Source: Duganella sp. CF402
Lineage (GTDB): Bacteria > Pseudomonadota > Gammaproteobacteria > Burkholderiales > Burkholderiaceae_D
Direction of reading: 5' to 3'
Assembly (NCBI RefSeq): GCF_900109645.1
Contig: NZ_FOBG01000002.1
Span: 496,001 to 560,000 of the forward strand
Length of the DNA stretch: 64,000 nt
Of the stretch, positions 24,861 through 33,823 are shown piece by piece; within the stretch, counting starts at the first letter, position 1; every line of letters begins with the position of its first letter. Below the pieces are notes generated by a model. That model was not told the origin of the DNA and searched no databases. It saw only the letters and a program-made list of their open reading frames with translations. The position numbers were made by a program, and so were the translations under genes.

Positions 24861-24989
24861 ATGCGCTTCGCAACAAGTAAGGTGAAGACCGTCTTTGTTA
24901 GGCAATATATTCGCTTCCGCTTCGGGCGGTTGGAGAATGTTTGTCAACATTGGCGCTCACTTCCAAATCAACTGAGCTTGTTCAGCTAA
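24861..24989 (+). CDS. Small basic protein of 42 residues, unknown function
   Basis: The frame runs from ATG 24861 to TAA 24989. GGAG sits 7 bases before the start and a strong rho-independent terminator begins 5 bases after the stop, so the unit looks like a complete gene. The product begins MRFATSKVKTVFVRQYIRF, is rich in Arg, Phe and Tyr, and contains FGRLENVCQHW and ends NQLSLFS. There is no signal peptide or membrane segment. I have an impression of similar small unnamed proteins in other proteobacteria but cannot name a family. The gene lies in the AT-rich patch behind the DUF5343 gene. Confidence 0.6.
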   Translation: MRFATSKVKTVFVRQYIRFRFGRLENVCQHWRSLPNQLSLFS

Positions 24990-24994
24990 CACAT

Positions 24995-25024
24995 AAGCGC
25001 CATATGATTTCGTATGGCGCTTTT
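24995..25024 (+). terminator. Strong rho-independent terminator after the 42-residue gene
   Basis: The arms AAGCGCCATA (24995-25004) and TATGGCGCTT (25013-25022) form a perfect 10-base stem with an 8-base loop, followed by a T-run (25021-25024). Confidence 0.8.
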
Positions 25025-25212
25025 CCACACTCGCCCAGAATCAGATGTGGCAACACACCCTTTAACCTATTGGTGCGACCTACTCAAGGCTGAAGGACAT
25101 TCGTTCTCACGCGTAAACAGGCGCCCGCTATAGCATGCCTCCGTCGCAGCGAAGTCGCGAGCGCCCATGCGGCGATTTCAATTGAGGTGAGCTTGCTGAG
25201 GAACGGTATGCG

Positions 25213-26883
25213 TCATGAAATAAACACCGCCAGGTGATCCTCCGGCAGCGGCTTGCTGTACAAGTAGCCCTGGTAGAAATGGCAGCCTTCATCCATGACA
25301 AACGCCAGCTGCTCCGGCGTCTCCACGCCTTCCGCCAGCACCGACATGCCGAGCGTCTTGCCAAGGGCGACGATCATGCGCACGATGGCGGCGCCGTGCC
25401 CTTCCTTCTGCGCGTCCCAGATAAAGGAGCGGTCGATCTTCAACTGCGACAGCGGCAGCCGGTGCAAATAGGACAGCGACGAATAGCCGGTGCCGAAATC
25501 GTCCACCGCAAAGCGCACACCCGTCTCGCGCAATCGCTGCATCTTGAGGACCGTGCCTTCCACATCCGTGAGCAGCAGGCTTTCGGTCACCTCCAGCCGC
25601 AGGCGCTCCGGCCGCGCGCCGGTCTGCTTGAGCACCGCCAGCACCTGGTCGGCAAAATCCGGCCGATGAAACTGCGTGGCGCTGACATTCACCGCCATCT
25701 CCAGCTTTGCCGTGCGCTCGTCGCCAGCCCAACGCGCCAGCAGGCGGCAAGCTTCCATCAGCACCCAGCAGCCAAGATGCAGGATCATATTGGTTTCTTC
25801 CGCCACCGGGATAAACTCGGCCGGCGGCACCAGGCCGCGCTGCGGATGGCGCCAGCGCACCAGCGCCTCCACGCCGGCCAGCTTGCCCTCGATCGACGCC
25901 AGCGGCTGGTAATGCAGCTCGAATTCATTGTTTGCCAGCGCACGCCGCATGTCTGATTCCAGCACCGCCCGCGCCGACACCCGCTCCTCCATCATAGGAT
26001 CGAAGAAGGACACGCAATTGCGGCCTGCCGCCTTGGCCTGGTACATCGCCAGGTCCGCGCGTTTCAACACCTCATCGATGCTCACACGCTCACGCCCGAA
26101 CAGCGCCACGCCGACGCTCGGCGTGCTGTAATGCTCCACACCCTCGACATCGAACGGCGCATGAAACGCCTCCAGCAGCTTGGACGCGATATCGCGCGCC
26201 ACCGCCGCCGCGTCGGTACCCAGGTCTTCCAACAGCACCACGAATTCATCACCGCCGAAACGCGCCACGGTGTCGCAGCTGCGCACGGCGGCGTCCAGCC
26301 GGTCGGCTACCTGCTGCAGCAGGATATCGCCCTTGTCATGCCCGCGCGTGTCGTTGATGCTCTTGAAGTGATCAAGGTCGATGAACAGCGTCGCACCGGG
26401 ACGGCCGGTACGCTGCCCCAACGCCAGCGCGTGCTCAAGACGGTCCAGCAGCAGCCGCCGGTTCGGCAGGCCGGTCAGCTTGTCGTAGAACGCCATGCGA
26501 TGAATTTCCGCTTCGGTCGCCTTGCGGTCGCTGATATCGCGGAAGTAGATGGTCAAGCCTTCTTCCGATGGATAGGCGCGGATCTCGGTCCACAAATCCA
26601 GCGGCGCGTAGTGCTCCTCGAATGACACCGGCTGATTGCTTGTCACCGCCTTGTGATAGGCATGGTAGTACGGACCGTTCACCGCCTCCGGGAATACATC
26701 CCAGATGCAGCGCCCAATCACTTCCTCGCGCGCGACCTTCGTCAGGCGCTCCGCGTTGCCGTTCATGTAGCGGATTTCCCATCGGTGTCCAAGAATCAGG
26801 ACCGCATCCGAGATACTTTCCAGCGTAGCGGTGAGACACGCCGCCTGCAACGCTTCGGTATGGGACTTAAGAGGTTCTTGCAT
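25213..26883 (-). CDS. PAS-GGDEF-EAL cyclic-di-GMP signalling protein
   Basis: A 556-residue protein. A PAS domain is at about 15-125 (ISDAVLILGHRWEIRYMNGNAERL). A GGDEF domain at about 135-290 has an intact RFGGDEF active site. An EAL domain at about 310-550 has EALVRW, NVSATQF, EVTES, DDFGTGYSSL, KIDRSFI and AEGVET, all typical of active phosphodiesterases. Both activities are therefore possible. It has no membrane segment, so PAS probably senses a cytoplasmic cue. The ATG at 26883 starts just before the PAS; an upstream ATG at 27003 would overlap the ureidopropionase gene. It lies 71 bases behind the pyrimidine operon on the same strand. Confidence 0.9.
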   Translation of the reverse strand: MQEPLKSHTEALQAACLTATLESISDAVLILGHRWEIRYMNGNAERLTKVAREEVIGRCIWDVFPEAVNGPYYHAYHKAVTSNQPVSFEEHYAPLDLWTEIRAYPSEEGLTIYFRDISDRKATEAEIHRMAFYDKLTGLPNRRLLLDRLEHALALGQRTGRPGATLFIDLDHFKSINDTRGHDKGDILLQQVADRLDAAVRSCDTVARFGGDEFVVLLEDLGTDAAAVARDIASKLLEAFHAPFDVEGVEHYSTPSVGVALFGRERVSIDEVLKRADLAMYQAKAAGRNCVSFFDPMMEERVSARAVLESDMRRALANNEFELHYQPLASIEGKLAGVEALVRWRHPQRGLVPPAEFIPVAEETNMILHLGCWVLMEACRLLARWAGDERTAKLEMAVNVSATQFHRPDFADQVLAVLKQTGARPERLRLEVTESLLLTDVEGTVLKMQRLRETGVRFAVDDFGTGYSSLSYLHRLPLSQLKIDRSFIWDAQKEGHGAAIVRMIVALGKTLGMSVLAEGVETPEQLAFVMDEGCHFYQGYLYSKPLPEDHLAVFIS

Positions 26884-26954
26884 GATGAAAGCGGCGGGGA
26901 CGCAGCCGATAGCTGGGTATGAAGCTACCAGTATGCCCCCCGTCCGCTTTTCGG

Positions 26955-28181
26955 TCAAACCACCCGTGCACGCTCCAGCATGGCGTGCAGCAAGACGTTG
27001 CATCCTGCCTCAAGATGCTCTGCCTTGGCATCTTCGATTTCATTGTGGCTGATGCCATCCTTGCAGGGAACAAAGATCATCCCGGCCGGCGCAAGCCGCG
27101 CGGCGTAGATGGCATCGTGTCCCGCGCCGGACACCACATCCATTGTCGAGTATCCCAGCTTGGCGGTGGCATTGCGCACCGCGTCCACGCACTCCGGATG
27201 GAATGGACACGGCGGATAGTAGGACACGCGCTCGATCGAAATTTTCAAGCCGGTTTCGCTGCGGGTCTTGTCGATGAAGGCCAACATCTCTTCGTGCATG
27301 GTGTTGAGCAGTTCATCGTTCACGTTGCGCAGGTCGATGCTGAATTTGACCTCGCCTGGAATCACGTTGCGGCTGTTCGGGAACACCTGCACCATGCCGA
27401 CCGTACCGCGTCCATAAGGCGGATAGCGGTTGGCGATGGCCACCACCTCCTGCATGATGCGGGTCGAGACTTGCAGCGCGTCTTTGCGTAACCCCATCGG
27501 CGTCGGCCCGGCGTGGGCTTCCATGCCGGTCACCACGCAGTCGTACCACGAGAGGCCCATCACGGCGGGCACCACGCCGATTACCTTGTCGGCGTCTTCC
27601 AGCACCGGGCCTTGTTCGATGTGCGTCTCGAAGTAAGCGCCGATCGGATGGTCGCCCGGCACCTGCGGGCCTTTGTAGCCGATGCGCTCCAGTTCTTCGC
27701 CTACCGACTTGCCATCGACATCGCGCGCCGCGTAAGCCGTCTCCAAAGAGAACGCGCCGCAGAAAACGCCGGAGCCCATCATCACCGGTACGAAGCGCGA
27801 GCCTTCCTCGTTGGTCCAGAACGCGACTTCGATAGGCGCTTCGGTTTTGATCTTGAGGTCATTCAGCGTGCGCACTACTTCCAGGCCGGCCAGCACGCCG
27901 TAGTTGCCGTCGAATTTACCACCGGTTGGCTGGGTGTCGATATGGCTGCCGGTCATCACCGGCGGCAGCGCGTTGTTGGTGCCGTCGCGGCGCATGAAGA
28001 CGTTGCCGATCTGGTCGATCGTGATCGACAAACCAGCCTCCCTGCCCCAGCCGACCACCAGGTCACGCCCTTGTTTATCCAGATCCGTCAACGCCAGGCG
28101 CTTGACGCCGCCCTTTTCCGTCGCGCCGATCTTCGCCAGTTCCATCAGCGATGCCCACAGGCGGTCACCATTAATTTTCAT
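26955..28181 (-). CDS. N-carbamoyl-beta-alanine amidohydrolase (beta-ureidopropionase type, M20)
   Basis: A 408-residue zinc hydrolase of the HyuC/AllC type. GSHIDTQPTGGKFDGNYG, TNEEGSRFVPVMMGSGVF, ETHIEQGPVLE and SGAGHDAIYAA are the expected metal- and substrate-site blocks. Directly behind dihydropyrimidinase it should cleave N-carbamoyl-beta-alanine (or its methyl homologue from thymine) to the beta-amino acid, CO2 and ammonia. AAGGAG precedes the ATG at 28181. It is distinct from the allantoate enzyme at 20041-21792, which carries an extra decarboxylase domain. Confidence 0.9.
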   Translation of the reverse strand: MKINGDRLWASLMELAKIGATEKGGVKRLALTDLDKQGRDLVVGWGREAGLSITIDQIGNVFMRRDGTNNALPPVMTGSHIDTQPTGGKFDGNYGVLAGLEVVRTLNDLKIKTEAPIEVAFWTNEEGSRFVPVMMGSGVFCGAFSLETAYAARDVDGKSVGEELERIGYKGPQVPGDHPIGAYFETHIEQGPVLEDADKVIGVVPAVMGLSWYDCVVTGMEAHAGPTPMGLRKDALQVSTRIMQEVVAIANRYPPYGRGTVGMVQVFPNSRNVIPGEVKFSIDLRNVNDELLNTMHEEMLAFIDKTRSETGLKISIERVSYYPPCPFHPECVDAVRNATAKLGYSTMDVVSGAGHDAIYAARLAPAGMIFVPCKDGISHNEIEDAKAEHLEAGCNVLLHAMLERARVV

Positions 28182-28191
28182 GTGTAGCTCC

Positions 28192-29586
28192 TTAGCGCGC
28201 CGACGTAGCCTTGAACGCCGGTCGATTGATGTAGCGGCCAGCACCTTCCTGCGCCATCAGCACGCCGCGATGAAACACGACGTTACCGGCAGCCAGCGTG
28301 GTGCTCGGGATGCCGCGCACGGTGCGGCCCTCGAAGACATTGAAGCCGCCTTTGGCGAACTGGGTCAATGCGGAGATGGTGCGGGTTCCTTCCGGATCCC
28401 ACACCACCAAGTCCGCATCCGCGCCCGGCGCGACCACGCCTTTGCGCGGATAAATGTTGAAGATTTGCGCCGCGTTGGCCGACGTGACCCTGACGAACTC
28501 CGACGGCGTCAGCAAACCACTATTCACGCCAGCATCCCAGATCACCGACATGCGGTCTTCCACGCCGCCGCAGCCGTTCGGGATCTTGGTGAAGTCGTCC
28601 TTGCCAGCCGCTTTCTGCCCGGCGCAGAAGGTGCAGTGGTCGGTGGCGGTGGTGTGCAGGTTCCCGCCCTGCAGCCCTTGCCACAAGGCCTTCTGGTGAT
28701 GCTTGCTGCGGAACGGAGGGCTCATCACGTGCCCTGCAGCGAATTCAAGATCATCGCTTTGATACACGCTGTCGTCCACGATCAAGTGGCCAGCCAGCGC
28801 TTCGCCGTAGACGCGCTGGCCGTGCGCGCGGGCACGGGTGATGGCTTCCAGCGATTCCTCGCACGAGACGTGCACGATGTACACCGGCGTATGCAGCACG
28901 TTGGCAATCGCAATCGCGCGGTTGGCCGCTTCCGCCTCCACTTCCGGAGGTCGCGACAGCGGATGCGAGCTTGGCCCGGTCAGGCCGCGCTTGAGCAGGT
29001 CCTGCTGCAGCTGATAAACCAGTTCGCCGTTCTCCGCGTGCACGGTCGGCATCGCGCCCAGCTCCAGGCAGCGGCGGAAGCTCTTCACCAGCGTTTCATC
29101 GTCGGCCATGATGGCGTTCTTGTACGCCATGAAGTGCTTGAAACTGTTGACGCCATGATCGCGCACCAGCACCCCCATGTCGCGGTGCACGGTGTCGTCC
29201 CACCACGTAATCGCCACATGGAAGGTGTAATCGCCGGCCGATTTCCTGGCCCACTCGCGCCACTGGTGATAGGCCTCGATCAGGTTCTGCTTTGGCGATG
29301 GAATCACAAAATCGATGATGGTGGTGGTGCCACCAGCCAGCCCTGCGGCGGTGCCGGTGTAGAAATCATCCTGCGTCACCGTGCCCATGAACGGAAGGTT
29401 CATGTGCGTGTGCGGATCGATCCCGCCCGGCATCACGTACTGGCCGCCGGCGTCGATCACCTTGGCGCCGGCCGGTACGTCGAGGCTCTCGCCGACCGCG
29501 ATGATCTTGTCGCCTTCGCACAGCACGTCGGCACGGAAAGCGCGATCGGCATTCACAACGGTGCCGCCACGGATGATTGTTTTCAT
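28192..29586 (-). CDS. hydA: Dihydropyrimidinase
   Basis: A 464-residue cyclic amidohydrolase. GGIDPHTHMNLPF provides the first metal histidines and SFKHFMAYKNAIMADD the carboxylated-lysine region. HAENGELV and DHCTFCAGQK are further family blocks. It opens dihydrouracil and dihydrothymine to N-carbamoyl-beta-amino acids. The ATG is preceded by AAGGAG. It lies between the NCS1 permease and ureidopropionase genes, 10 bases from each, in one operon. Confidence 0.94.
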   Translation of the reverse strand: MKTIIRGGTVVNADRAFRADVLCEGDKIIAVGESLDVPAGAKVIDAGGQYVMPGGIDPHTHMNLPFMGTVTQDDFYTGTAAGLAGGTTTIIDFVIPSPKQNLIEAYHQWREWARKSAGDYTFHVAITWWDDTVHRDMGVLVRDHGVNSFKHFMAYKNAIMADDETLVKSFRRCLELGAMPTVHAENGELVYQLQQDLLKRGLTGPSSHPLSRPPEVEAEAANRAIAIANVLHTPVYIVHVSCEESLEAITRARAHGQRVYGEALAGHLIVDDSVYQSDDLEFAAGHVMSPPFRSKHHQKALWQGLQGGNLHTTATDHCTFCAGQKAAGKDDFTKIPNGCGGVEDRMSVIWDAGVNSGLLTPSEFVRVTSANAAQIFNIYPRKGVVAPGADADLVVWDPEGTRTISALTQFAKGGFNVFEGRTVRGIPSTTLAAGNVVFHRGVLMAQEGAGRYINRPAFKATSAR

Positions 29587-29596
29587 AAGCGTCTCC

Positions 29597-31081
29597 TTAC
29601 GGGTGGGCCGGCGCGCGCACTGCGGGCACGGTCTTCCCTTTCATCATAACCCCATACACGACGGCCGAAATGGCGATGCCAACGAACCATGCATAGGTAT
29701 AAATCGTTTTGAACGTGTCCGACACGTCCGGGAAGGAAGCCGGGAATGCGGCGTTCAGGAAGCCCGGAATATTAGGCAGCACGCCAATCACGAACGCCAC
29801 CAGCGCCGCCATATTCCAGCCCTTGCCATACGAGTACTGGCCGTCTTCACGATACAGCTCGGCCACATTCAGCTCGGTCTTGCGTACAAAGTAGTAGTCG
29901 ACAATCAGCACGCCGGCGATAGGGCCGAGCAGCGCCGAGTAGCCGATCAGCCAGGTGAAGATGTAGCCCTGCGTCGACTCAAGGATCTTCCACGGCATCA
30001 TCAGGATGGCGATGCCTGCGGTGATGTAGCCGCCGGTTTTGTAGCTGATCTTCTTCGGCGCCAGCGCCGAGAAATCGTAGGCCGGGCCAACCAGATTGGC
30101 CGCCAGATTGACCGATACCGTATCGATCAACAAAATCAGCAGCGCCACCAGCACGGCAGCGCCGGTCATGCGGCTGGACAGATCCACCGGATCCCAGATC
30201 GCCTTGCCGTACAAGACCACCGTGGCCGAAGTCACGATCACCGCCAGCGCGGCCAGCAGGCCCATAGGCACCGGCAGGCCAACGGTCTGGCCGATCACCT
30301 GGTCGCGCTGCGTTTTGGCGAAGCGGGTAAAGTCCGGAATGTTCAGCGCCAGCGTGGCCCAGAAGCCGACCATCGCCGTCAGCGAAGGCCAGAAGGTCGA
30401 CCAGAACTGGCCTGCCTTCTTGCCGCCTTCAACGAACTGCGAAGGTGCCGACAACAACTCGCCAAAGCCGCCAGCCTTGCTGTGCACCCACGCCAGCAGC
30501 ACGAAGCAGATCACGATCTTCAGCGGTGCGGTATAGGTTTCCAGCTTGCGGATCGCATCCATCCCGTGCACGATGTAGTAGAACTGGATGGCCCAGAACG
30601 CGAGGAAGCAAAGCAGCTGGCCGCCGTTGATGCCGAGGCCCGCGATCTTGTCGCCGCCGATATCGCCGCCGGCCATTACGCCCAGCAGCGTGTAGATCAT
30701 CGAGCCGCCGAACCAGGTCTGGATGCCATACCAACCGCAAGCGACGATGGCGCGCATCAGCGCCGGCAAACGCGCGCCGGACGTGCCGAACGAAGCACGC
30801 GCCAGCACCGCGTACGGAATGCCGTACTTGGTGCCGGCATGGCCGATCAACAGCATCGGCAGCAGCACAATCGCGTTGGCGAGGAACACCGTCAACACAG
30901 CCTGGTAGCCCGACATGCCGCCTTCAATCAGGCTGGCCGACAAAGTGTAGGCCGGAATGCACATCACCATGCCAACCCACAGCGCCGAGAAGTGATACCA
31001 GCGCCAGGTGCGCTGCGCTTCCGTGGTCGGTGCGAGGTCTTCGTTCCAGAGTTGCGTGCTGCCAGAAGGTTCTGTGCTCAA
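29597..31081 (-). CDS. NCS1-family nucleobase:cation symporter
   Basis: A 494-residue permease with about 12 membrane segments. The region RTWRWYHFSALWVGMVMCIPAYTLSASLIEGGMS is typical of the NCS1 family of uracil, allantoin and hydantoin carriers. In this operon uracil, thymine or dihydropyrimidine is the likely cargo. The start is taken as TTG 31081 because TTGGAG lies 6 bases before it; a TTG at 31093 would sit on the ribosome site itself. Confidence 0.92.
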   Translation of the reverse strand: MSTEPSGSTQLWNEDLAPTTEAQRTWRWYHFSALWVGMVMCIPAYTLSASLIEGGMSGYQAVLTVFLANAIVLLPMLLIGHAGTKYGIPYAVLARASFGTSGARLPALMRAIVACGWYGIQTWFGGSMIYTLLGVMAGGDIGGDKIAGLGINGGQLLCFLAFWAIQFYYIVHGMDAIRKLETYTAPLKIVICFVLLAWVHSKAGGFGELLSAPSQFVEGGKKAGQFWSTFWPSLTAMVGFWATLALNIPDFTRFAKTQRDQVIGQTVGLPVPMGLLAALAVIVTSATVVLYGKAIWDPVDLSSRMTGAAVLVALLILLIDTVSVNLAANLVGPAYDFSALAPKKISYKTGGYITAGIAILMMPWKILESTQGYIFTWLIGYSALLGPIAGVLIVDYYFVRKTELNVAELYREDGQYSYGKGWNMAALVAFVIGVLPNIPGFLNAAFPASFPDVSDTFKTIYTYAWFVGIAISAVVYGVMMKGKTVPAVRAPAHP

Positions 31082-31141
31082 GGCGTTCTCCAAAAAAGTT
31101 AGTATCCCTTTATCGTTGCAAGTTTCATACCTAGGTTGATA

Positions 31142-32437
31142 CTAAGCTGTTTCGGCCACCTTCACATTTTCCGCGCGTGGATTGCGAGGATCCTGCGTCC
31201 AGTTCATGTAGGGCTTGCCGGTATTCTGCGGCACCATCGTGATGCAACCCTGCACCGGACAGGTGATCTCGCACAGATTACACCCAACGCATTCTTCCTT
31301 GTTGACTTCATAGGTGCGCGTGCCGGTGGCGGCGTCGATCAGCTGGTTGATCGACTGGTGCGAAGTGTCTTCGCACGCCACATAGCAGCGGCCGCACTTG
31401 ATGCAGTCATCCTGATTGATCTGCGCGATCACCTGATAATTCATGTCGAGGTATTTCCAGTCAGTGGTGTTAGGCACCGCCTTGCCCTGGAATTCGCTGA
31501 TGCTCTTGTAGCCTTTCTGGTCCATCCAGCGCGACAGGCCATCCTTCATCTCTTCGACGATGCGGAAGCCGTGCAGCATGGCCGCCGTGCAGACCTGCAC
31601 ACAGCCCGCGCCCAGCGCCATGAACTCCGCCGCATCGCGCCAGTTGCCGATGCCACCGATGCCGGAAATCGGCAGGCCCGCCGTTTGCGGATCGCGTGCA
31701 ATCTCGGCCACCATGTTGAGCGCTATCGGCTTCACGGCGGAGCCGCAGTAGCCGCCGTGCGTGCTGGCGCCGCCGACGATCGGGAAGGCCACCATCTGGT
31801 CCAGGTCCAGATGCGTAATCGAGTTGATGGTGTTGATCAGCGAGACTGCATCCGCGCCGCCAGCTTTTGCAGCGCGCGCCGGTGCGCGCACGTCGGTGAT
31901 GTTCGGCGTGAGCTTGACGATGACCGGCAGCTTGCTGTGCGTCTTGCACCAGCGCGTCACCATCTCAACGTACTCGGGAACCTGCCCCACTGCCGCACCC
32001 ATGCCCCGTTCCGGCATGCCGTGCGGGCAGCCGAAATTCAGCTCGATGCCGTCGGCGCCGGTGGCTTCCACTTTCGGCATGATCTCGGCCCACAGCGCTT
32101 CTTCGCACGGCAGCATCAGCGACACGATGATGACGCGATCCGGCCAGTCCTTCTTCACCTGTGTGATTTCCTGCAGGTTGATTTCCAGCGAGCGGTCGGT
32201 AATCAGTTCGATGTTGTTGAAGCCGAGGACTTCGCGGTTCTTGCCGTAATGCGCCGAGTAGCGCGACGATACGTTGACGGCAGCAGGATCCTCGCCCAGC
32301 GTTTTCCACACCACGCCACCCCATCCGGCTTCAAATGCGCGCACCACGTTGTAGGCCTTGTCCGTCGGCGGCGCAGAGGCCAGCCAGAATGGATTGATGG
32401 ACTTGATGCCGCAGAATTCTATGCTCAGGTCAGCCAT
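31142..32437 (-). CDS. preA: NAD-dependent dihydropyrimidine dehydrogenase subunit PreA
   Basis: A 431-residue protein with an FMN-binding dihydroorotate-dehydrogenase-like barrel (about 1-310: NPFWLASAPPTD, LNFGCPHGMPERGMGAAVGQ, ISGIGGIGNWRDAAEF). A C-terminal two-cluster ferredoxin domain follows (CIKCGRCYVACED and CVGCNLCEITCP). GCPHGMPERG includes the active-site Cys region of the family. With PreT it reduces uracil and thymine. It overlaps the preT stop (TAATG), as expected for subunits made in equal amounts. Confidence 0.95.
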   Translation of the reverse strand: MADLSIEFCGIKSINPFWLASAPPTDKAYNVVRAFEAGWGGVVWKTLGEDPAAVNVSSRYSAHYGKNREVLGFNNIELITDRSLEINLQEITQVKKDWPDRVIIVSLMLPCEEALWAEIMPKVEATGADGIELNFGCPHGMPERGMGAAVGQVPEYVEMVTRWCKTHSKLPVIVKLTPNITDVRAPARAAKAGGADAVSLINTINSITHLDLDQMVAFPIVGGASTHGGYCGSAVKPIALNMVAEIARDPQTAGLPISGIGGIGNWRDAAEFMALGAGCVQVCTAAMLHGFRIVEEMKDGLSRWMDQKGYKSISEFQGKAVPNTTDWKYLDMNYQVIAQINQDDCIKCGRCYVACEDTSHQSINQLIDAATGTRTYEVNKEECVGCNLCEITCPVQGCITMVPQNTGKPYMNWTQDPRNPRAENVKVAETA

Positions 32438-33807
32438 TATGCAGCCTCCTTCATACCGTTGATATCGGCGTGGATGGCATGTGCCGCCAGCTTGCCATGT
32501 TGGACCGCTTGCACGGTCAGATCCTGTCCGGGCGCCACACAGTCGCCGCCGGCGTAGATACGCGGCAGCACTGTGCGGAACTGATCGTCGACGTGGATTT
32601 TGTCACCGTCGCGTTTCAGCGTTTTCGCCAGCGGATCGCTGATGCTCGTTTCGTCCATGCTCTGGCCGATGGCCTTGAAGATGGCGTCGGCCGCGATCTC
32701 GAAGGTTTCGCCAGTGCCGGACAAGCGGCCGTTCACCACCGCCGTTTTCTCGAAGCGCATGCCGCGCACGCGGCCTGCTTCGTCCAGCAGCACTTGCTGC
32801 GGCTGCGCCCAGGTGCGCATGCGGACTTGATTCTCTTTTGCGATGTGCTGTTCGTGTCCGGTGGCGCTCATCGCTTCAAAGCCGCGACGGTAGACCAGCG
32901 TGACTTCTTCCGCGCCAAGGCGCTGGATTTGCACCGCCATGTCGATGGCCGTGTTGCCGGCACCGATGACGATGGCGCGCGACGGCACCGGCAGTTGGCT
33001 CAAATCGTCCGATTGGCGCAGCGCGGCGATGTAGTCGACGGCGGCCAGCAGGCCCGGTGCATCTTCACCGGTCAGGCCCATTTGCTTGCTGGCGCCAAGG
33101 CCCAGGCCGAGGAACACGGCGTCGTATTGGGCGTGCAGGTCTTTAAGCTGAACGTTGCCGCCCAGCGTCTGCCCGTGCTTGATGGTGATGCCGCCGATTT
33201 GCAGCAGGAAGTCCACTTCCTTCTGCGCGAAGTTATCGGTCAGCTTGTACTTGGCGATGCCGTATTCATTGAGGCCGCCGGATTTTTCTTTCGCTTCGTA
33301 GATCACCACATCGTTACCCAGCATGGCCAGGCGGTGTGCGCACGACAGGCCTGCAGGACCTGCGCCCACCACGGCGATCTTCTTGCCGGTGGAAGCGGCG
33401 CGCTGGAATGGATGTTCTTCAAACTGCATGTTGTCGATCGCGTAGCGTTGCAGCAGGCCGATTTTCACCGGCTGCCCTTCCGCGTCGTGATTGCGCACGC
33501 AGGCGTCCTCGCACAGGATTTCGGTCGGACAGACACGCGAGCAGCTGCCGCCAAGGATGTTCTGCTTCAGGATGCCGGCGGCCGCGCCGTTGATGTTTTC
33601 ATCGTGGATGTTACGGATAAAACTCGCCACATCGATATCCGATGGGCAGATGCGCGTGCACGGCGCATCGTAGCAATACAGGCAGCGCGAGCTTTCGATT
33701 GCAGCCTGCCGCGCGTTCAATGCAGGCGCAAGGTCGGTGAAGTGTTTCGCCAGTGATTCATTGGCTTCCTTCGATTTCGGCAGGTAGCTTAGCGATTCGA
33801 GAATCAT
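32437..33807 (-). CDS. preT: NAD-dependent dihydropyrimidine dehydrogenase subunit PreT
   Basis: A 456-residue GltD-like flavoprotein. Cys motifs for Fe-S clusters lie at about 42-100 (CLYCYDAPCTRICP, CSRVCPTEILCEDAC). The FAD motif VVGAGPAGLSCAHRLA is at about 146 and the NAD motif VIGAGNTAIDMA at about 286. IYAGGDC closes the FAD site. It feeds electrons from NADH to PreA. AGGAACTATC precedes the ATG. Confidence 0.94.
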   Translation of the reverse strand: MILESLSYLPKSKEANESLAKHFTDLAPALNARQAAIESSRCLYCYDAPCTRICPSDIDVASFIRNIHDENINGAAAGILKQNILGGSCSRVCPTEILCEDACVRNHDAEGQPVKIGLLQRYAIDNMQFEEHPFQRAASTGKKIAVVGAGPAGLSCAHRLAMLGNDVVIYEAKEKSGGLNEYGIAKYKLTDNFAQKEVDFLLQIGGITIKHGQTLGGNVQLKDLHAQYDAVFLGLGLGASKQMGLTGEDAPGLLAAVDYIAALRQSDDLSQLPVPSRAIVIGAGNTAIDMAVQIQRLGAEEVTLVYRRGFEAMSATGHEQHIAKENQVRMRTWAQPQQVLLDEAGRVRGMRFEKTAVVNGRLSGTGETFEIAADAIFKAIGQSMDETSISDPLAKTLKRDGDKIHVDDQFRTVLPRIYAGGDCVAPGQDLTVQAVQHGKLAAHAIHADINGMKEAA

Positions 33808-33823
33808 GATAGTTCCTAGAGAA

